Shown piece after piece: positions 37,651-47,894 of a stretch of 64,000 nt of DNA (position 1 is the stretch's first letter; every line of letters begins with the position of its first letter). The notes beneath the pieces are model-generated. The model worked only from the letters and a program-made list of their open reading frames with translations, had not been told where the DNA came from and searched no databases. The translations under genes and the position numbers were made by a program. Origin of the DNA: Nocardia bovistercoris (GTDB taxonomy: Bacteria; Actinomycetota; Actinomycetes; Mycobacteriales; Mycobacteriaceae); contig NZ_JADMLG010000002.1 in NCBI RefSeq assembly GCF_015674855.1, positions 124,001-188,000 on the forward strand, given 5' to 3'.

Positions 37651-37864
37651 ATGAAAAAAAGCCCCTCACCTGGGCTTCAGGTGAAGGGCCTCGAGCGGAC
37701 CTCGCGGGAACCTACTCGAACCAGGCCCACCCGACGCAACCACAGACGCGGGGGTCCGGGGGGCGAAGCCCGCCGGGTGGGGCGTGGGGGCTGCGCCCCA
37801 CAGAACACTCAGCGGAACGAGAAAGGCCCACGCCCTCCGTGGGCATGGGCCTCGCACTCGTGGA
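37651..37864. repeat. Integration-scar repeat, copy A (ssrA-flank-like)
   Basis: A 214-base direct repeat of 40089-40299. In the minus-strand sense it contains a 3'-end-like segment (GGTTCGAGT...CCCGCGAGGTCC), a hairpin followed by a T7 run at 37653-37680, and a copy of the ssrA terminator hairpin (GCCCACG ... CGTGGGC, near 37827-37845). It ends in the same ACTCGTGGA that closes the real ssrA gene. After it, at 37861-37888, comes a diverged ssrA 3' end (TGGACCTTGCGGGAA...TCGAACC). It reads as the displaced end of ssrA left by an element. Confidence 0.7.
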
Positions 37865-37875
37865 CCTTGCGGGAA

Positions 37876-38160
37876 CTTACTCGAACCGGACCGATATCTT
37901 GCAGCGCCTCGCTGAGGTGCAGGAACGGATCGAGAAAAGCGGACCGCGCAGGTCCCAGGGATCACGGTCACAGACATCGGGTGGGCCGAAGAAGCAGCTG
38001 AGCCCTGACGAAGTCGCCGAGATCATCGCCAAGTACGAGGCGGGAGCGTCGATGGCTCGGTTGAAGGTCGGGCACCACATGGCCAAGCGGACAGTGGCCA
38101 AAGTACTGCGAGACAACAGGGTTACGATCCGACCACGAGGAGGGCAGCGCCGCTTGGGTG
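37876..38160 (+). pseudogene. Resolvase-type helix-turn-helix fragment
   Basis: Encodes ILQRLAEVQERIEKSG, then KKQLSPDEVAEIIAKYEAGA and MAKRTVAKVLRDNRVTIRPRG, the C-terminal helix-turn-helix typical of serine recombinases/resolvases. No catalytic domain, no convincing start and no own stop codon are present, so it is probably a remnant. It occupies the left end of the segment between repeat copies A and B. Confidence 0.5.
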
Positions 38161-38227
38161 GCGATTCCTGCAGCGACAATCCCGCAGGCGGGCTACTGCC
38201 GCCAACCCGCCGACCCGAGGCGACGCC

Positions 38228-38257
38228 TTGCAATATGTTGTCGACGACATATACAGT
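38228..38257 (+). promoter_or_regulatory. HigBA promoter with embedded palindromic operator
   Basis: TTGCAA (38228-38233), 18 bases, TACAGT (38252-38257), then 7 bases to the GTG of the toxin gene, so the transcript is leaderless. The spacer is filled by a 20-base palindrome (38233-38252, arm ATATGTTGTC, 9 of 10 pairs matching), an ideal autorepressor site for the XRE antitoxin. Confidence 0.7.
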
Positions 38258-38264
38258 CGCTGTC

Positions 38265-38647
38265 GTGGGTGCACTGTTCACCATCGAAATCGAGCCCGAG
38301 GTGCGGGACTGGCTTGAAGCACTGCCAGCCAAGCACTTCCTCAAGGTCGACGAATACGTCGGCCTGCTCGCCGAACAAGCAGAGTCGCTGAGCGAACCCT
38401 TCGCCCGATACCTCGGCGATGGGGTCCGCGAGCTACGCCCGACACTCGACGGCGCTGCCATCCGTATCACCTATTGGCTCGCTCCAAGACGACGGCCATC
38501 CTTCTCACAGTGTTCCGCAAGACCCGGATGCGAGAAGACGCCGAGGTCAAACGTGCGAAACTCGCCCAACAGACCTGCCAGGCAGAACACGAACCCGCCC
38601 ACCAGGAATTCATCCGCACAATCGAGAGAGGAGAACTGGACCGATGA
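38265..38647 (+). pseudogene. higB: HigB-type toxin gene (Gp49/RelE fold), frameshifted
   Basis: Ribosome-dependent mRNA interferase of the phage Gp49-like/RelE superfamily. The first frame gives LFTIEIEPEVRDWLEALP, KHFLKVDEYVGLLAEQAESL, VRELRPTLDGAAIRITYWLAP. The natural continuation TAILLTVFRKTRMREDAEVKRAKLAQQ is in another frame. The shift, near 38486-38489, equals loss of one base, and no slippery sequence is seen. The second frame ends in a TGA that overlaps the antitoxin ATG, so the original gene was about 127 residues and translationally coupled. Either a disabled toxin with a surviving antitoxin, or a sequence error. Confidence 0.78.
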
Positions 38648-38985
38648 GCCATGCACACTGGAAGAATCTCCGTGAACGCAAACTCGCCAAAGGCTACACA
38701 GAACCCGACAATGTCACCGAGGCCCGACGTGAAATCCGGCTCTCCATGGCACTGGCCAAAGCCGTCTACGACCGCCGGACCGAACTCGGACTCACACAAG
38801 CCGACCTCGCCGAACGCGCCGGACTCACACAAGCCAAGATCTCGCGCATCGAAGGCTCCGACACCGTGCCGACCCTGCCCCTGCTCGCCAAACTCGCCGA
38901 CGCCCTCGACGCCACCCTCAACATCGCCCTCGACGCCGACGACACCCGAGTCAACTTCACCAGCCACCACACCGACGCAGCCTGA
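38644..38985 (+). CDS. higA: XRE-family antitoxin (HigA type)
   Basis: A 113-residue DNA-binding antitoxin. Seen: a basic N-terminal region MSHAHWKNLRERKLAKGYTE, a long helix, and the helix-turn-helix LGLTQADLAERAGLTQAKIS at about residues 48-67 followed by RIEGSDTVPTLPLLAKLADAL. The start ATG 38644 overlaps the toxin stop by four bases, with AGAGGAGAA upstream. It should bind the toxin and repress the palindromic promoter at 38228-38257. It is intact even though the toxin frame is broken. Confidence 0.87.
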   Translation: MSHAHWKNLRERKLAKGYTEPDNVTEARREIRLSMALAKAVYDRRTELGLTQADLAERAGLTQAKISRIEGSDTVPTLPLLAKLADALDATLNIALDADDTRVNFTSHHTDAA

Positions 38986-39046
38986 AATAAGAGAATGCTC
39001 GGCGAAACCTGTAAAATCGGCTATAAGAATAACATCCTGAGCGCTG

Positions 39047-39072
39047 TTATTGATGAACCGGTTCATCAATAA
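39047..39072. promoter_or_regulatory. Perfect 26-base palindrome
   Basis: Two 13-base arms, TTATTGATGAACC and its exact complement, meet without a loop, in AT-rich DNA 129 bases upstream of the relaxase-like ORF and 62 bases after higA. Possible roles: operator for a dimeric regulator, or part of a transfer/replication origin. As a terminator it lacks a loop and a T-run. Confidence 0.6.
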
Positions 39073-39200
39073 TGTACGAAGCCGACTTGACCGTCCCACG
39101 TTCCTGCAGTAAAGCGCAGCCGAGCCTCCTCCTTTGATGTGTGCGACACAACGTTCCGACGTCCGTTTCCGCAGAAAACTGATTCAGCTTGGGGTAGCCA

Positions 39201-39905
39201 ATGGTATTAATTCTCCACAATGTCGAAGATCCGCGCAAACCGTGTGGCGGTGCCGAGTCTCCCGGCCATTACAATGGCGCGCTGGCAACTTCCCTAGGAT
39301 TCGCCCATCAGACTGTCACACGTACTCAAGCACTGACAAACTTTGCCCAGACGCGCAATGGGCTGGCGATAGCATACGAGATAGTGTTTTCACCGCCACA
39401 CTCGTGGTCCATAATGTGGGGGCTAAGCGAGTCCGACACGGTGCAGTTGATGGAGAAGGCATATTCTGCGGCAATTGATCGGACCATGAAGTACGTCGAG
39501 GAACAGCTGTCGTATACACGCCGCGGACCCAATGGGGTAAGACAAATCGATGCAAGCCTGTTATGGGCGCAGTTCGAGCATTTCTCCGATAGACGTGAAC
39601 GGCCCGACCGGCATACACACGTAGTAATCGACACGACGGTGCGTGGGTCCGACGAACATTGGGGTCAGCTCGATGTGCGACCGCTTAGAAACAACGCGGA
39701 AGCCGGGACGTTTCAAGCAATATTTGAGTCGGCGATTGCAGCCCACAGCAGCCAAATGGTTGGCCTTGCCTTCGAGGAGAGGGCAGCCTTCGAACCAGGC
39801 GAAAAAACTCGGTTCGAAGTTGCCGGTGTGCCAGATGAGCTGATAACCAACTTCTTCGGTAGATCTGTATCCAGCTGGCAAGAATCAGACTGGCAAGTCC
39901 TTTGA
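39201..39905 (+). CDS. Miniature MobF (TrwC) relaxase-like protein
   Basis: A 234-residue ORF of clearly lower GC than its surroundings. Seen: ESPGHYNGALATSLGF, then AYEIVFSPPHSWSIMWGLSE matching the TrwC block FDxTFSxPKSVSVLWAL, RRGPNGVRQIDASLLWAQFEH, and DRHTHVVIDTTVRG with the metal histidines (the H of FEH and the HTH pair). It ends after ELITNFFGRS. The N-terminal segment with the nicking tyrosines and everything past the relaxase core (helicase part) are absent; full MobF proteins are several times longer. The start ATG 39201 has GGGG upstream. Probably a decayed or reduced transfer protein; activity is unlikely without the tyrosines. Confidence 0.68.
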   Translation: MVLILHNVEDPRKPCGGAESPGHYNGALATSLGFAHQTVTRTQALTNFAQTRNGLAIAYEIVFSPPHSWSIMWGLSESDTVQLMEKAYSAAIDRTMKYVEEQLSYTRRGPNGVRQIDASLLWAQFEHFSDRRERPDRHTHVVIDTTVRGSDEHWGQLDVRPLRNNAEAGTFQAIFESAIAAHSSQMVGLAFEERAAFEPGEKTRFEVAGVPDELITNFFGRSVSSWQESDWQVL

Positions 39906-39947
39906 CGGCTATTCGAGTAGCGCAGAGCCTTGCTGATGAGACAAGAG

Positions 39948-40040
39948 GACTCGGCGCAAGCTCGGGGTGCAAGATGACGACGCTCGACGCTACGACCACC
40001 TGTTCAACGGCGACCTGAACTTATGGCCGATCGGATAGGC
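39948..40040 (+). pseudogene. C-terminal relic of a tyrosine recombinase (integrase 2)
   Basis: Short out-of-frame remains: KMTTLD in one frame, then RYDHLFNGDLN in the next, aligning with ATMTLDNYGHLFEDDLD of integrase relic 1, active-site tyrosine included. At DNA level it aligns to 37495-37585 with small gaps. It precedes repeat copy B just as relic 1 precedes copy A. Confidence 0.6.
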
Positions 40041-40088
40041 GTCGGCTATGCGCACCGCTTTATGAACCGAGGGTGATCGTATCCCAGC

Positions 40089-40299
40089 ATGAAAGGCCCC
40101 TCACTCAAGGTTCGAGTGAGGGGCTTCGAGTGGACCTCGCGGGAACTTACTCGAACCAGGCCTACCCGACGCAACCACAGACGCGGGGGTCCGGGGGCGA
40201 AGCCCGCCGGGTGGGGCGTGGGGGCTGCGCCCCCACAGAACACTCAGCGGAACGAGAAAGGCCCACGCCCTCCGTGGGCATGGGCCTCGCACTCGTGGA
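40089..40299. repeat. Integration-scar repeat, copy B (abuts ssrA)
   Basis: A 211-base direct repeat of 37651-37864. It holds a hairpin (CCCCTCACTC / GAGTGAGGGG, 40098-40123), the 3'-end-like TGGACCTCGCGGGAA...TCGAACC at 40131-40157, a GC-rich spacer and the working ssrA terminator, and runs into the last bases of ssrA. Confidence 0.75.
40261..40279 (-). terminator. ssrA terminator
   Basis: On the minus strand: GCCCACG, five bases, CGTGGGC, then CTTTCTC. It begins 17 bases after the tmRNA 3' end; an outer AGGCCCA/TGGGCCT pair may lengthen the stem. Confidence 0.75.
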
Positions 40300-40664
40300 G
40301 CTGCCGGGAATCGAACCCGGGTCCTCCGCCGTGTCTTCAGGGCTTCTCCGTGTGCAGTTCGCTGTGTCTCTACTCGGATCTCCGGGTCTCACGAACAAGC
40401 TCGGATGACGATCCCAGTCGCTGTTGGATGTCCCGTCCGGCTCCGCGACCGAGTCGGACGGTGATTCCCTCTAGCTGATGCCAGGCCCCGGGCCGAGGGA
40501 CGGGCCCGGACTGACAGAGACGACCTGCTACTTAGGCAGCGAGGGCGTACTCGCGCTGATGAGAATCGGCGCTTAATTGGTTGCAGCGACGCTTACGGTG
40601 GTCTCTTGCCTGCACCGACACGCTTCCCCTGAATCAACGTACGCAGTCGAAACCGTTCAGCCCC
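40296..40664 (-). ncRNA. ssrA: Transfer-messenger RNA (tmRNA)
   Basis: Rescues stalled ribosomes with SmpB, whose gene lies upstream on the same strand. About 369 bases. Seen: the 5' end GGGGCTGAACGGTTTCGACT pairs with the 3' CAGCTCC to form the acceptor stem; the T-arm reads CCCGGGTTCGATTCCCGG. The tag frame encodes ADSHQREYALAA followed by TAA (about 40531-40569), almost the mycobacterial ADSHQRDYALAA tag. After the discriminator A the DNA reads CGA, so CCA is not encoded and must be added. Its 3' end is the attachment site for the elements on the left. Confidence 0.95.
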
Positions 40665-40692
40665 GTACGTGCCCGCGCCTTGCGGGCTAGTC

Positions 40693-40721
40693 ATAGTAAC
40701 ACTCGACCCTACCCCGGTCAT
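40693..40721 (-). promoter_or_regulatory. ssrA promoter
   Basis: Minus strand ATGACC, 17 bases, TACTAT. Transcription would start near 40686, leaving about 20 bases to be cut off by RNase P before the mature 5' end. Confidence 0.5.
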
Positions 40722-40838
40722 TCCCATATTCCGTGCCTCGCGAACCGCTCCGGCGGGACAATGGGGCCGGGTACTGTTCCGATCGTTCGTGCCGGGGTGA
40801 AGGGACCCGGGCGGATTGTTCTGAGGGAGCAAAACCAT

Positions 40839-42140
40839 ATGGCAATCACACGTGGCAGGCGGTGGCTGGTCCGCGGCGCGGCCGTGCCGTTGATCACCGG
40901 TCTGATCCTGGCCGCCTGCTCGACCGAACCCGACCGCAACGCCGGTCCCGGCGTGACGAGCGCGCCGTGCCCACAGGCGGTGCACAAGGACACCGGTTGC
41001 ATCTACCTGGGTGTGCTGTCCGCTCTCGGGGGTGGACCATATGCGGTGCTCGGGAAATCGTTGCAGGAGGGGCAGATCGCGTTCTGGAACGAGGTGAACA
41101 AGGCGGGCGGTATCGACGGGTACGAGGTCGACATCACCAAATACGCCAGGGATACCGAATACGAGCCGCGCAAGCATGCGGAGCAGTACACGCAGATCGA
41201 GCCGAACGTGCTGGCGCTGGCCATGAGTCTCGGGACCTCGCAGACGCTGTCGGTGCTGCCGAGGATGGATGCCGCGAATATGATCGCGGCGGCCGGAACG
41301 CTGTGGTCGGGCTGGCAATATCGCGACACCGACATGAATCTCGTATTCGACGGCAGCTATTCCTATTGCACGGAAGCGATACTCGGCCTCGACTGGTTCA
41401 CCAAGAACCACTATCAGCCGCACAATCTCGCGATCGTGGCCTTCCGCGGGAATTACGGCGCCGACTACGCGAACGGCGTGCTGAAGTGGGCGGGCGAGAA
41501 CGGCTCGCGGGTCGATACGCGCATCGACACCGGGCCGAACAGCGAAGTGGGCAACCAGAGCCGTGCCGTCACCGAAATACTCTCCAAACCAACGGATCTC
41601 GTCGCGCTGGCGACCGGGCCTGTCGAGACCGCGGAAATCGTCGGCGCGCTGACCGCCGCGGGCTACACCGGCCGTTTCCTCGGCTCGGCGGCTACCTGGA
41701 ACGGTGCGCTGCTGCAAACGCCGGTGGCTCATCAGCTGTCGGCGCTCTACAACTACACCTCGCCGGTCGACGGCTGGGACGGCGTGAGCAAAGGCGCGCA
41801 GCACGCGCGGGCCGCGGCCCCGCGAGAACCGACGAACTGGGGATACAACCTGGGTTGGGCGGTCTCGTATCCGATGAAGGCGGCCCTCACCGCCGCGGCC
41901 GCGCGGGGCGGCTTCAACCGCGCCGCGCTGCGCCGAACGATGGACGATCTCACCGTCGACTCCGAGGGTATGGCGAGCGTCACCACCTATGGCGGGCCCG
42001 GACCGAATCTCGCCGCCCAGCAGGCGGTGGTCAATACTCCCGATCCTGACGCGCCACTCGGCTCGCGCACCCTCGACCCCACCTACCACGGCGCCACGCT
42101 GGAGAAGATCACCCTGACCGGCCCCTGCGCCGCACTCTGA
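40839..42140 (+). CDS. Solute-binding lipoprotein (periplasmic-binding-protein type 1, Leu/Ile/Val-like)
   Basis: Extracytoplasmic ligand-binding lipoprotein of 433 residues. Seen: a signal with lipobox LILAAC (Cys25), then IYLGVLSALGGGPYAVLGKSLQEGQIAFWNEVNKAGGIDG, the standard start of the Peripla_BP_6 fold (here residues about 52-91), ARDTEYEPRKHAEQY, and GALTAAGYTGRFLGSA. Relatives deliver branched-chain amino acids, amides or urea to ABC permeases. No permease or ATPase gene is adjacent, so it may be an orphan sensor or use a distant transporter. The start ATG 40839 has GAGGGAG about 9 bases upstream. A strong terminator follows. Confidence 0.85.
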   Translation: MAITRGRRWLVRGAAVPLITGLILAACSTEPDRNAGPGVTSAPCPQAVHKDTGCIYLGVLSALGGGPYAVLGKSLQEGQIAFWNEVNKAGGIDGYEVDITKYARDTEYEPRKHAEQYTQIEPNVLALAMSLGTSQTLSVLPRMDAANMIAAAGTLWSGWQYRDTDMNLVFDGSYSYCTEAILGLDWFTKNHYQPHNLAIVAFRGNYGADYANGVLKWAGENGSRVDTRIDTGPNSEVGNQSRAVTEILSKPTDLVALATGPVETAEIVGALTAAGYTGRFLGSAATWNGALLQTPVAHQLSALYNYTSPVDGWDGVSKGAQHARAAAPREPTNWGYNLGWAVSYPMKAALTAAAARGGFNRAALRRTMDDLTVDSEGMASVTTYGGPGPNLAAQQAVVNTPDPDAPLGSRTLDPTYHGATLEKITLTGPCAAL

Positions 42141-42141
42141 T

Positions 42142-42180
42142 CGCCGAGGCCCGCGAACCCGACGCTCGCGGGCCTCGGCG
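42142..42180. terminator. Bidirectional hairpin terminator
   Basis: Perfect 15-base stem (arm CGCCGAGGCCCGCGA) with a nine-base loop, between the converging binding-protein gene and smpB; it ends 6 bases before the smpB stop. Confidence 0.8.
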
Positions 42181-42185
42181 ATTCC

Positions 42186-42659
42186 CTACCGCATTCCCTT
42201 CACCCGGCGCCCGATCTCCCGCGTGACCTCACGCTCGGCCGTTCGCCGCGCCAGATCCTGGCGTTTGTCGTAGTCCTGCTTACCCTTGGCCAACGCCAGC
42301 TCGACCTTGACCTTGCCGTCGGTGAAATACATCGACAGCGGCACCAACGTCTGATTGCCTTCGCGGGACTTGCCGACCAGCCGCTCGATCTCGCTCTTGT
42401 GCAGCAGGAGTTTGCGCACCCGCCGCGGCGAGTGATTGGTCCACGTGCCGTGGCTGAACTCGGGAATGTGCAGACCGCGCAACCACACCTCACCGTTGTC
42501 CACCGTGGCGAACGCGTCGACCAGGGATGCCTTGCCCTCGCGCAGGCTCTTCACCTCGGTACCGACCAGCGCGATCCCGGCCTCATAGGTGTCGAGGATC
42601 GTGTAGTTGTGCCGCGCCTTGCGGTTGGTCGCGATGACCTTGCGCCCCTTCTCCTTCAT
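42186..42659 (-). CDS. smpB: SsrA-binding protein SmpB
   Basis: Essential partner of tmRNA in trans-translation; binds its tRNA-like domain and fills the decoding centre. The 157 residues are the normal length. Seen: [20 protein letters not shown] and [18 protein letters not shown] of the OB-fold, [13 protein letters not shown], and the basic C-terminal tail [20 protein letters not shown]. The start ATG 42659 gives the usual [15 protein letters not shown] opening; TACAGT ends 8 bases before it and there is no Shine-Dalgarno, so the mRNA may be leaderless. Confidence 0.97.
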   Translation of the reverse strand: MKEKGRKVIATNRKARHNYTILDTYEAGIALVGTEVKSLREGKASLVDAFATVDNGEVWLRGLHIPEFSHGTWTNHSPRRVRKLLLHKSEIERLVGKSREGNQTLVPLSMYFTDGKVKVELALAKGKQDYDKRQDLARRTAEREVTREIGRRVKGMR

Positions 42660-42729
42660 AACGGTCAACTGTAAGTGACGAGGCAACCGGATTATTCCGA
42701 GGTGGATGTCGCCGGGCGATGCAGGTGAC

Positions 42730-42942
42730 TCAGCGCACCGTGAGGTAGAGGGCGAGGACGGCGATGAAGGCGGCGGTCAGGAGCAGGGTGGAGAGTCTGG
42801 GGCGGCCCAGGCGCGGCGGGCTGCGTCTGCCGAGCCACACCGACTCCACCGCGGGGTCCAAGGCGTGGCGCGGCGGCGGCCCGTCGGGGGTCTCGGCCTG
42901 TGCTGGGCCGGATATCCCGGAGTCGTCGGAGTCTTCACCCAT
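42730..42942 (-). CDS. Small tail-anchored membrane protein
   Basis: A 70-residue protein of unknown function. Seen: an acidic, proline-rich N-terminal region, a basic patch ([11 protein letters not shown]), and one C-terminal membrane helix ([19 protein letters not shown]). The start ATG 42942 follows TACGGT by 6 bases, a leaderless promoter, which supports it being real. Confidence 0.65.
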   Translation of the reverse strand: MGEDSDDSGISGPAQAETPDGPPPRHALDPAVESVWLGRRSPPRLGRPRLSTLLLTAAFIAVLALYLTVR

Positions 42943-43047
42943 GTGTGCACCGTAACCCCGGTGAGCGCGATCGCGCCCGGTTTGGCGGGCCGGTTTCCAA
43001 TGCCGTTGCTATACAGTGACGTTCCCGAGCCGGTCCGCCGCCCAGCC

Positions 43048-44124
43048 TCAGGCGATCGCCCGCTGGAAGGCGACCGTGCCCGCACCGGTGGCGAGATCGG
43101 CCGTGACCACGCGCAATTGGATTCCGGAGCGATCGAGGTCGAGCACCATGAATCCGAGTTGGTTGTAGTTTTCGAACAGGGCGGGATGGCCACCGCCGCC
43201 GCGCCTCGGTTCCGCGCCTGTGGTTTTCGCGGCCGCGCCGGAGATCAGCTGGCGGGTGCCCTTGGACTCCGGGGTCGGCTCGAGCACTTGGAGCGAGTGA
43301 TCATGGCCCGACAGGATGAGGTGGCAGCGCCCGACCACGTGTTCGGTGAAGAACCGCTGCACGTGGACGCCGTTGATGGGCTCGATGGGCAAGCCTTCGT
43401 AGTTGCCCGCGTCGCCGTGCGATCCGTTGCTCAGGTAGGGGTGGTGGGTGCAGGCGATCTTCCAGGTGGCCTGCGACTCTGCGACGGCGGCGTCGAACCA
43501 GGCGCGCTGGGCGTTCATGTATTCGCCGTCGACGGACCAGTACGGCGACAGCACCGGCGGTATGAAGGCGGCGAGCGGATTGAGGTCGAGGACGAAGAAT
43601 TCGACCACCGGATTCTGTTCCGGTACCCGCACCGAGTAGTAGCGGCTCGGCATCCACCAGCGCGCCGAATTCGCGTGGTATTCGACCTCGTGGTTGCCGC
43701 GCAGCAGCCAGCCGCCGTCACCGGGGAACACCGAGCTGGTGTCGTGGTTGCCGAGGACCATGGCCCAGGGCAGATCCAGGCCGGTGTTCGGGTTCTCGAA
43801 CTTGTCGGTGAACTGGATGTCGGTGGCGCTGTTCGGCCCGGTCTCGTAGATGTTGTCGCCGAGGCCGAGCGCGAGCGAGAACGGCGAACGGCCGTGGTAT
43901 TCGCGGGCCGCGTCGGCGACCGCCCACTGCGTCCTGGTGCCGGTGCCCGCGTCACCGGTGACGAGGACGCGCACCGCCCGCCCGGTCGGCATCGGGTACT
44001 TGGCGACTCCGGCCGCCACCGGCACCGCCTGCGCGGGCGAGAGACCGACCAGTGTCGCGCCTGCCGCCATCGCGGCGGTTCCCGCCAGCAGTTCGCGGCG
44101 GCCGATGCCGTGCACGTTGCTCAC
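43048..44124 (-). CDS. Tat-exported purple-acid-phosphatase-like metallophosphoesterase
   Basis: Secreted phosphatase of 358 residues. Seen: a twin-arginine signal (GRRELLAGT with an Ala-rich core to about residue 34), then the dimetal motifs LVTGDAGTG, GLGDNIY, LGNHDTS, CTHHPYLS and LSGHDHSLQVL in the right order for the tartrate-resistant acid phosphatase subgroup. It probably releases phosphate from esters outside the cell. The start is GTG 44124, with GAAGGG 6 bases upstream; the longer frame to 44166 lacks support. It sits between smpB and recQ, a place usually empty in this synteny block. Confidence 0.88.
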   Translation of the reverse strand: MSNVHGIGRRELLAGTAAMAAGATLVGLSPAQAVPVAAGVAKYPMPTGRAVRVLVTGDAGTGTRTQWAVADAAREYHGRSPFSLALGLGDNIYETGPNSATDIQFTDKFENPNTGLDLPWAMVLGNHDTSSVFPGDGGWLLRGNHEVEYHANSARWWMPSRYYSVRVPEQNPVVEFFVLDLNPLAAFIPPVLSPYWSVDGEYMNAQRAWFDAAVAESQATWKIACTHHPYLSNGSHGDAGNYEGLPIEPINGVHVQRFFTEHVVGRCHLILSGHDHSLQVLEPTPESKGTRQLISGAAAKTTGAEPRRGGGGHPALFENYNQLGFMVLDLDRSGIQLRVVTADLATGAGTVAFQRAIA

Positions 44125-44249
44125 CCGATGCCCTTCGGTCGGTCCGACAAGCCCGTAGATCCGCACTCATTCTGGACGATCGACCAGGAGAGGTCCACGC
44201 CCGGGGACGACAGTTCACCGACTGTCTATCCGATGACCACCGCGCTCCG

Positions 44250-46136
<1,887 letters not shown>

Positions 46137-46251
46137 GCGGCCCATCCTACGAGCGCCCGCCGACACCCGCCGCCGACGGCGGGTACGCGACGACGGCGAA
46201 CGCGAAAGTTGTCCACATGTGGACAAAGTCGCGTCCGCCGCGAGCGAAGAC

Positions 46252-47153
46252 CTATTCCCGCACGTAATAACGCAGAGTGGCGTACGCGGTGACCGCCGCG
46301 AAGACGATGCCGACGGGCGCGATGGTCAAGGCGACGATCGCGATGTCGTCGCCGGTGATCCGCGGGAAGACATTGCTGTCGAACAGCGGGCCGAGCGCCC
46401 GGTCGATCACCAGCGGGCGCGCGATGAGCAGGCCCGTGATCGCCAGCAGCGAACCCGTCAGCGCCGCGACCACGGCCTCCAATAGGAACGGCAACTGCGT
46501 GTACCAGCGGGTCGCGCCGACCAGACGCATGATGTTGACCTCGGTGCGGCGGGTGAACGCGGCGATCTGCATCATGTTCGCGATCAGCAACAGCGCGGCC
46601 AGCGCCATCACGACGGCCAGACCGAACGCCGCGTTGCGCAGGCCGTCGAACAGGCGAAGCAGCCGGTCCACGAACTCGCGGTCGTTGGCGACCGTGCGCA
46701 CCCCGTCGCGATTGTGGAACGCCTCGTAGATGTGCTCGTACTGATCGCCGTCGGTCATCTTGACCCGCATGGACGCGGGCAGCGGCGTCTCGGAGATGTA
46801 CTGCACCATCTCCGGCTGGTCCTCGAACAGCTTCTTGGCCTCCTCGAGTGCGGCCGCGCGGTTGAGGAACTGCACGCTGACCACGCCCGAGGTCTTCTTC
46901 ATATCCGCCAGCAGCGACCGGCACGGCTCGGCCGCGCAGTCCGGGTCGTCGGCGGAGATCGCGTCGTCCAGGTAGAACCGCACCTCGAGGCGGCCGGTGA
47001 AGTACTGCTCGGTTTTGTCGGCCATCCGCACCGAGAGCAGTCCGCCGCCGAGCATGGCCAGCGAGACCGCGGTGGTCAGGATCATCGCGATGGTCATCGT
47101 CACATTGCGGCGCAGGCCGGTGGAGACCTCGCGGAACAGGAAACTCCCGCGCA

Positions 47154-47154
<1 letters not shown>
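46252..47154 (-). CDS. ftsX: Cell-division ABC permease FtsX
   Basis: Membrane half of the FtsEX complex, which activates peptidoglycan hydrolases at the septum; 300 residues. Seen: a cytoplasmic N-terminus ([20 protein letters not shown]), TM1, an extracellular domain of about 120 residues with a Cys pair (DPDCAAEPC) that docks hydrolase partners in mycobacteria, then three TMs and the permease motif [19 protein letters not shown]. The start overlaps the ftsE stop (TAATG), so the two are coupled. Standard length. Confidence 0.96.
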
Positions 47155-47843
<689 letters not shown>

Positions 47844-47894
47844 GGGGAGCCAGTGTAACCAGACCGCCCCGTCGATTCGCCGACTCGACCTCGC

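Noticed and set aside
37691..37730. tRNA gene 3' end suggested by GGTTCGAGT on the minus strand
   Set aside because: No matching T-stem, anticodon arm or acceptor partner can be folded; it fits better as a diverged ssrA-end scar.
37062..38675. One 537-codon open frame
   Set aside because: It joins by chance the antisense of the DUF6434 gene, an integrase relic, the scar repeat, a resolvase-like fragment and the first part of HigB. These are separate pieces, not one protein.
40073..40408. Small ORF translating to VELPGIEPGSS
   Set aside because: A well-known type of spurious ORF; it reads through the ssrA 3' end and its terminator.
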